From assembly GCA_023515745.1 (NCBI GenBank), contig JALECJ010000258.1:1492501-1556500 (forward strand): a stretch of 64,000 bases of DNA, read 5' to 3'. Positions within the stretch are counted from its first letter, which is position 1. The number at the start of each line of letters is the position of its first letter. The notes beneath the pieces are model-generated. The model had not been told where the DNA came from and made no database searches. It was given only the letters and a program-made list of their open reading frames with translations. The DNA comes from Amoeboaphelidium protococcarum. Lineage: Eukaryota; Aphelidiomycota; Aphelidea. The position numbers and the translations under genes were made by a program. Positions 59,425-64,000 of the stretch are shown here, piece by piece.

Positions 59425-61370
59425 ATGGAGCACAGCGACATTAGTTACGTAGGAATCATTTTGTACAATTTGATCAACTCTCACGATGGTATTAATAGTC
59501 AAGGCCGTCCGACTGTTAGATACCTGTTTGTGCAGGAAAACTCTGACTGGTGGTTTTGCTTTACTAGAGTTGATCCATACAATCCTCAGTCTCATTTGCC
59601 GTAAGTTTTATTTGACTGTTTCATCTATAACTGTTGTTGTGATTGCCTTATGTGTATGGTAGTGAGCTTATGCACAAATTAAGAATTTCATGTGGAATCG
59701 ATGAAGTCCAAGTTGCTTTGGATAATGGATTTCACGCTAAGCTGACTAATGATGAAAATGGCAAACCGTTGAGCACTTTGTACTTGGTTGGCTAGTTCAA
59801 GGGACCTCCGATGATCAGTGGAACGTGGCTCTCACTTGAAGAGTGCTGTGGATTGTTGAAGCACGAGACGGAGTAGTAGTTGCTTTCATAGGCGCATGAT
59901 CATATTTTGGCCAAGTGGAATGCCGGTAAGATGTAGTAGGCATATAGCACTATGTCTTAGTAGAGTCCGGTGTAGTTCTCGCCGTTTGAGCCCAGTGTTT
60001 AGACTCGTCATTTCAACGATGTGAATCACGCCTACCGACAGAATCTTCCGGCGATGATTAATACCAACATCAATCCGGCAAAGTTGGTGGACAATAAGTT
60101 GTACAAGACAAAGATATGTCGCACATTTGAATTGGAGGGTGATTGTCCATATGGATCTCGTTGCCATTTCGCTCATGGCTAGGCCGAGCTGAGACGTGTT
60201 TCTTTAGCTTCTGCAGTGAGTGATGACTTTGATATGAATAAGCAATTTCCAACGTCGTTGAATTTGGACTCTGCCACGTCGGACATTAATACTTTGATTA
60301 GAAGTAGATCTGTATCATCGCCATAGCCTCCGCTCACATCTCATCTCAGATTTACAGAGATGTAGAAACCTTACAATAACAAGTTTAAGACCAGAATGTG
60401 CGACAAATGGCTTGTTACAGGTTTCTGTCCGTATGGTAGTAAATGCACTTTTGCTCATGGTGAACAGGAGCTGCGCCTACCATCTCCCACCGCACCTGGT
60501 TTTGTCGCCGTAGAACGTTCCATCAGCTCATGTGATGCACCTATGCAGTCGGAGGAGTTTGGAAAGTTCACTGATGGTCTATCCACCAACGCGCTCTTCG
60601 ATAGCAGTAAGAGCGATAGTTTTTCTAGTGGCAATGCGGCAAATTCCTCAGCTAATAATGTGCGTGCAAGTATCTGGTCATCCTCGGGGTTCTCTACATC
60701 TGTAGCTGCTCCATCCGTGATTAAGAGTCCTCTGAGTATGACATCTGGATTTTAACCATCTTCTAAAATTGGGAAATCTGTGGGATAATTGCAGGTCGTA
60801 GTGGATTCGCTTTTGTAATGCAGACAATCCAGTGATGACTAGATCATTTCTGCATTGAAGCCTTTTGTTTAAGGAATACCTCGCGATGAGTTTCACAGTG
60901 TCCTGATTGGCTGTATCTTACGCTAGAGCGTTGATGGTTAGATTTCTATTGGTCGTTCTTCTGATCCATCTGCTCTATTCCGTTAGGCAGTTCCTATAGT
61001 TAAAGCGCTCGTCTCGCCATCCGTTCTGTAATCTTTTGCCTTCATGAGTGCTCTAAATGAGTTTATAGATAATTATTGGACTGTGGCGTTCACTTAAACT
61101 CACTCAACCTCTATCGCGTCTATATTGATCAGTGAATGCCAATTTAGTCAAGAGACATTTATTGCATGGTACAATTACGTTAATCTGCAGCAAAGCAAGA
61201 TGGCAGACGGTAATGCGTAATAGATCGGGCCTACAAGTTATCAGGAGTAGCAGGCGGCTGTAGTGTCGCCGCAGAGTAGAAACTAGTCAAAATTCAAATC
61301 CGCCATAAAAACGTTTGTTGAGAAGCTGGAAGTTCAAAATAACTCCTCTTACTAATTTATATAATATTGA
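59425..61370 (+). CDS. Tandem CCCH zinc-finger RNA-binding protein
   Basis: Exon 1 59425-59600, intron 62 bp (59601-59662), exon 2 59663-61370; 627 aa. Two CCCH fingers of TIS11/ZFP36 spacing (C-x8-C-x5-C-x3-H): [20 protein letters not shown] then CHFAHG, and [20 protein letters not shown] then CTFAHG, about 80 residues apart. Such pairs bind AU-rich mRNA. Before them is an unfamiliar domain with aromatic residues ([20 protein letters not shown]). After them come a Ser-rich linker and a helical C-terminal region (about 130 residues) with SALKPFVQGIPRDEF and [13 protein letters not shown] that I cannot name. Finger spacing differs from animal ZFP36 (18 aa linker). Confidence 0.8.
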
Positions 61371-61818
61371 TGTGACTTATTTGAAGTTATAAAATAGGCT
61401 TTTAGTCGTTATGATTGAAGAATTGACGTCTTTGACTTACCCAGACTTTGATCACACTTTAGCGCTTTAATGCTCTAATGTGTACTGTATACAACTGACT
61501 TCTTACCTGAAACTCTGATGGCTTTGTGAAGTGTTTCGCAATTCGACATTTTCTCACATCATCTCTACCTTCAATCGCGTCACTTGCGCCTAGCGTGTAA
61601 ATTCGCCCCCTGGGAATATTCTGTCTTGGCTGTTTGTTTCGGGATTTTTTATTTTCAACTTCAATTTGTTGTTTCTCTTCTTCTGTTTGTTATACAACAA
61701 TCATTCACTTTCACTCAATCACTCTGTGCTTACTGAAGTACAGTTATTATTTGGTATACATTCAGCCTTTTTTTTAATTTTATTCATCAGAACGGATATC
61801 AATTTGAATTAGATAATT
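61371..61818. other. Intergenic region upstream of the VIT-VWA gene
   Basis: 448 bp with CT- and T-rich stretches (for example 61670-61690 and 61770-61782) and no coding frame. Probably the promoter of the next gene. Confidence 0.35.
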
Positions 61819-64000
61819 ATGCCTGAAGTACTACCTGTTTATGGATTGTTTCTGTGCCCTGTTGGTGTGGAAGAAAGTGGCAATGTTAGTGTGCCTCTGA
61901 AGCATGTCCATGCTGCGGTCGATATTCTAGATACAGTCAGTCATGTCTAGATCACCTAAAAGTATCACAACAGTACCAGTACTCGCGCTGAAGTTGTGTA
62001 TAAGTTTCCTCTAGCATTTAATTCTGCTGTTAACAAGTTTCAGGCCAAGATCTTCCCTGCTGATGGATCTGAACCGCGCATTATTGTCGGTGTGGTGAGG
62101 GAAAAAGATGAAGCTGCTAAAGAGTACAAGTTGGCCGTCAGTCAGGGTCACCGTGCTGCATTGCTGGAAGAGACTAAAGCTGATATTTTCACAATTACTT
62201 TGGGTAATTTGGATGTGAATGAGACCATTGAACTCACCATCGGCTATGTGTCTGACGTTCTGGGTGATGATGAGTGCGATAAGCTGCGTTTTGTTCTACC
62301 AACCACCATCAGCCCGAGATATATTCCTGCTGGTTAAGATTCTGGTAATGCTTTTACGGATGCCACTGGTCTGCAGTCTGGCTCTGGGGATAATAGCTCT
62401 AACATCAATGATGCTGCTGCTAACTACAAGCTGTCTGTCGATGTTAACATTTTAATGAACGATACTATTCTATCGGTAGAATCTCCATCTCATCCTGTTA
62501 ATATCACCAAGGATAGCAGTAATCCGCGCACTTCTAAGGTTAGCTTGGCTTGGAAAGACACCTTTCTTGACAAGGACTTTGTGCTGGTTGTTAAGACTGA
62601 GAATTTTTCTGATCCAAGACTTTTGGTGGAGTATAATGAGAAGACTGGTACGCATGCAATGTTAATTACTATGGTTCCTAAATTTAAATTGGAAGAGTTG
62701 CCTTGTGAATTTATCTTTGTGGCTGATAGATCTGGCTCTATGGAGGGATTCAAGATTGAGATGGTTAAGTAAGCACTGGAGCTCTTTTTGAAGTCTCTGC
62801 CTGAGAATAGTTATTTCAACATCATTGGCTTTGGCTCTAGTTATCAGTCTCTGTTTTCAGAGTCTAGGCATTACTCAGAGGCTAGTTTGAATGAGGCCAT
62901 GGCTCATGTGCGAACCGTCAGAGCTGATCTTGGTGGCACCGAGCTCAGATAGCCTCTAGAGTTTGCTCTGTAGACGTGTCCAAAGATTTCTGGTTTTAAT
63001 AGACGCATTTTCGTGCTTACTGATGGAGAGGTTGGTAATACTGATGAAATTAAGCAGCTAGTTACAAATCAGTGTAAGAGTAAGGATACTTGCGTTTATA
63101 GTTTGGGCATTGGAAACTCTGTATCTCATGAACTAGTCGATGGCATTGCACTTGGTGGTCATGGTAATGCAGAGTACGCCATGGAGAATGAACGTTTGGA
63201 AAAGAAAATTTTGAAGCAGCTAAAGATGAGCATGGTGCCTCTACTGAAAGATTTGAAGGTGGAGTGGATTAAGAAGGAGGATTTGTAAGTTGTTGTCGGT
63301 AACTCTGGAGAAGGCGAGAAAAAGAACGGCGCCGGCTAAGAGCAGAAAAAGGGTGGTGTGATGTCATTCTTTAGTAAGGCAATCAATCCGGATACTTACG
63401 CTCGTCCAAGTAGTGACCAGGACTTGGAAGCTGCTGTGATCCAACAGGCTCCTGCGGCAATTCCTTAGCTGTTGCCTGGCAAGAGATTCTTAATCTTTTG
63501 TTTTGTCAAGAGTCCGCAGTCATTATCCAAAAGTATAAAGCTGTCAGGTACGAGCATTGAAGGACCTATCGAGCTGGAGCTGCCAGTTGATCAGTCTAAA
63601 GTGGTCAAGCTAAAGGAAAATCAGCCTGCTGTTATTCATGCTTTGGCTGCAAGGAAGTTGATTTAAGATCTGGAGAATGAAAAGTCTTTTGCGCATTATA
63701 AGCACAATAAGTCGGGTGTTGTGTTCTTTAATGAGCCAGTTGCAAAGCCTCCTACTATGATCTAGCTGAAGAAGGAAATTGTCCATCTTGGTGTATCATT
63801 TCAGCTAATGTCTAGATATACCTCGTTTGTGGCTGTCGATCATAGTCAGACTGTTTTGTCTCATGGTGCATTGCAAAAGATAGTCGTGCCTACTCGTAAT
63901 GATCTGAATGGCGGACAGAAAAGATTTTTTTCATCTCGTAGTGCTTCTGCCGCGCCAATGATGATGGCATTCGCTGCTGCTCCTGCTCAGCCATCCCCAC
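61819..64000 (+). CDS. VIT and von Willebrand A domain protein (cut by right edge)
   Basis: At least 727 codons, open to the window end. Residues about 5-150 are a VIT domain: VEESGNVSVPLKHVHAAVDI, VYKFPLAFNSAVNKFQAKIF, IIVGVVREKDEAAKEYKLAV, LNVNETIELTIGYVS-like block (NLDVNETIELTIGYVSDV). A VWA domain starts near residue 300: CEFIFVADRSGSMEGFKIEM, with the MIDAS DxSxS; then SLPENSYFNIIGFGSSYQSL, GGTELRQPLEFALQTCPKIS and RIFVLTDGEVGNTDEI. This is the VWA5A-like arrangement of intracellular proteins; no signal peptide. The Gln codons at QTCP and ELRQP are TAG. Role unknown; the C terminus is off the window. Confidence 0.9.

Overview
The window is nuclear DNA of a eukaryote that reads UAA and UAG as glutamine and uses UGA as its only stop. 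Conserved glutamines of well-known enzymes are written TAA or TAG: the Q-loop and the LSGGQ-K-Q run of an ABC transporter, DVDSQEL of DNA polymerase gamma, and HGQYYD of PP1. Every gene traced to its end stops at TGA. With that code the DNA resolves into about 38 protein genes, one tRNA and a patch of broken mobile elements, roughly one gene per 1.6 kb, on both strands and without operons. All sixteen spliceosomal introns found are short (53-147 bp), start with GT and end in GTAG; several follow tiny first exons of 10-35 nt.

Gene content points to an opisthokont close to Fungi. It includes a POLG/MIP1-type mitochondrial polymerase, a fungal-order PurK-PurE ADE2 fusion, ERG3, RPN12, SEC2, GID8, SNO/PDX2 and URM1. 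A GDP-fucose transporter and an SYP7-like Qc-SNARE are less fungus-like. The aphelid Amoeboaphelidium, which I recall as using UAR=Gln (not verified here), fits best. Ciliates and other UAR=Gln lineages are less likely on gene content.

Layout. 0-9.2 kb: AFG1 (cut by the left edge), GPI mannosyltransferase SMP3/PIGZ, ethanolamine-phosphate cytidylyltransferase, LAS1 and a full ABCB transporter. 10-19.4 kb: a GATA-finger plus BAH-like regulator, PP1 catalytic subunit, DNA polymerase gamma, an AGFG-type ArfGAP, a COX14-like small protein and ATP synthase subunit g. 19.7-26.4 kb: SEC2-type Rab exchange factor, MEMO1, ADE2 and GID8. 26.4-32 kb: tRNA-Lys(CTT), then a mobile-element graveyard with a frameshifted hAT transposase tail, two tandem broken copies of a protein resembling Fanzor/TnpB RNA-guided nucleases, and a copia-like fragment. 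32.2-46.6 kb: O6-alkylguanine-DNA alkyltransferase, ERG3, RPN12, an APC1 that is only the PC-repeat half, a transposase-like HTH protein, condensin CND1, an F-box-like protein and MPP-alpha. 46.7-64 kb: a large secreted unknown, THOC7, PDX2, a SANT protein, URM1, a coiled-coil unknown, GLRX3, PBDC1, GDP-fucose transporter, DPH7, a Qc-SNARE, a tandem CCCH protein and a VIT-VWA protein cut by the right edge.

The genes are housekeeping and not clustered by pathway, though several share divergent promoters. CT-rich tracts 70-130 bp upstream of start codons recur and may be core promoter elements. All calls are by eye, with no database search.
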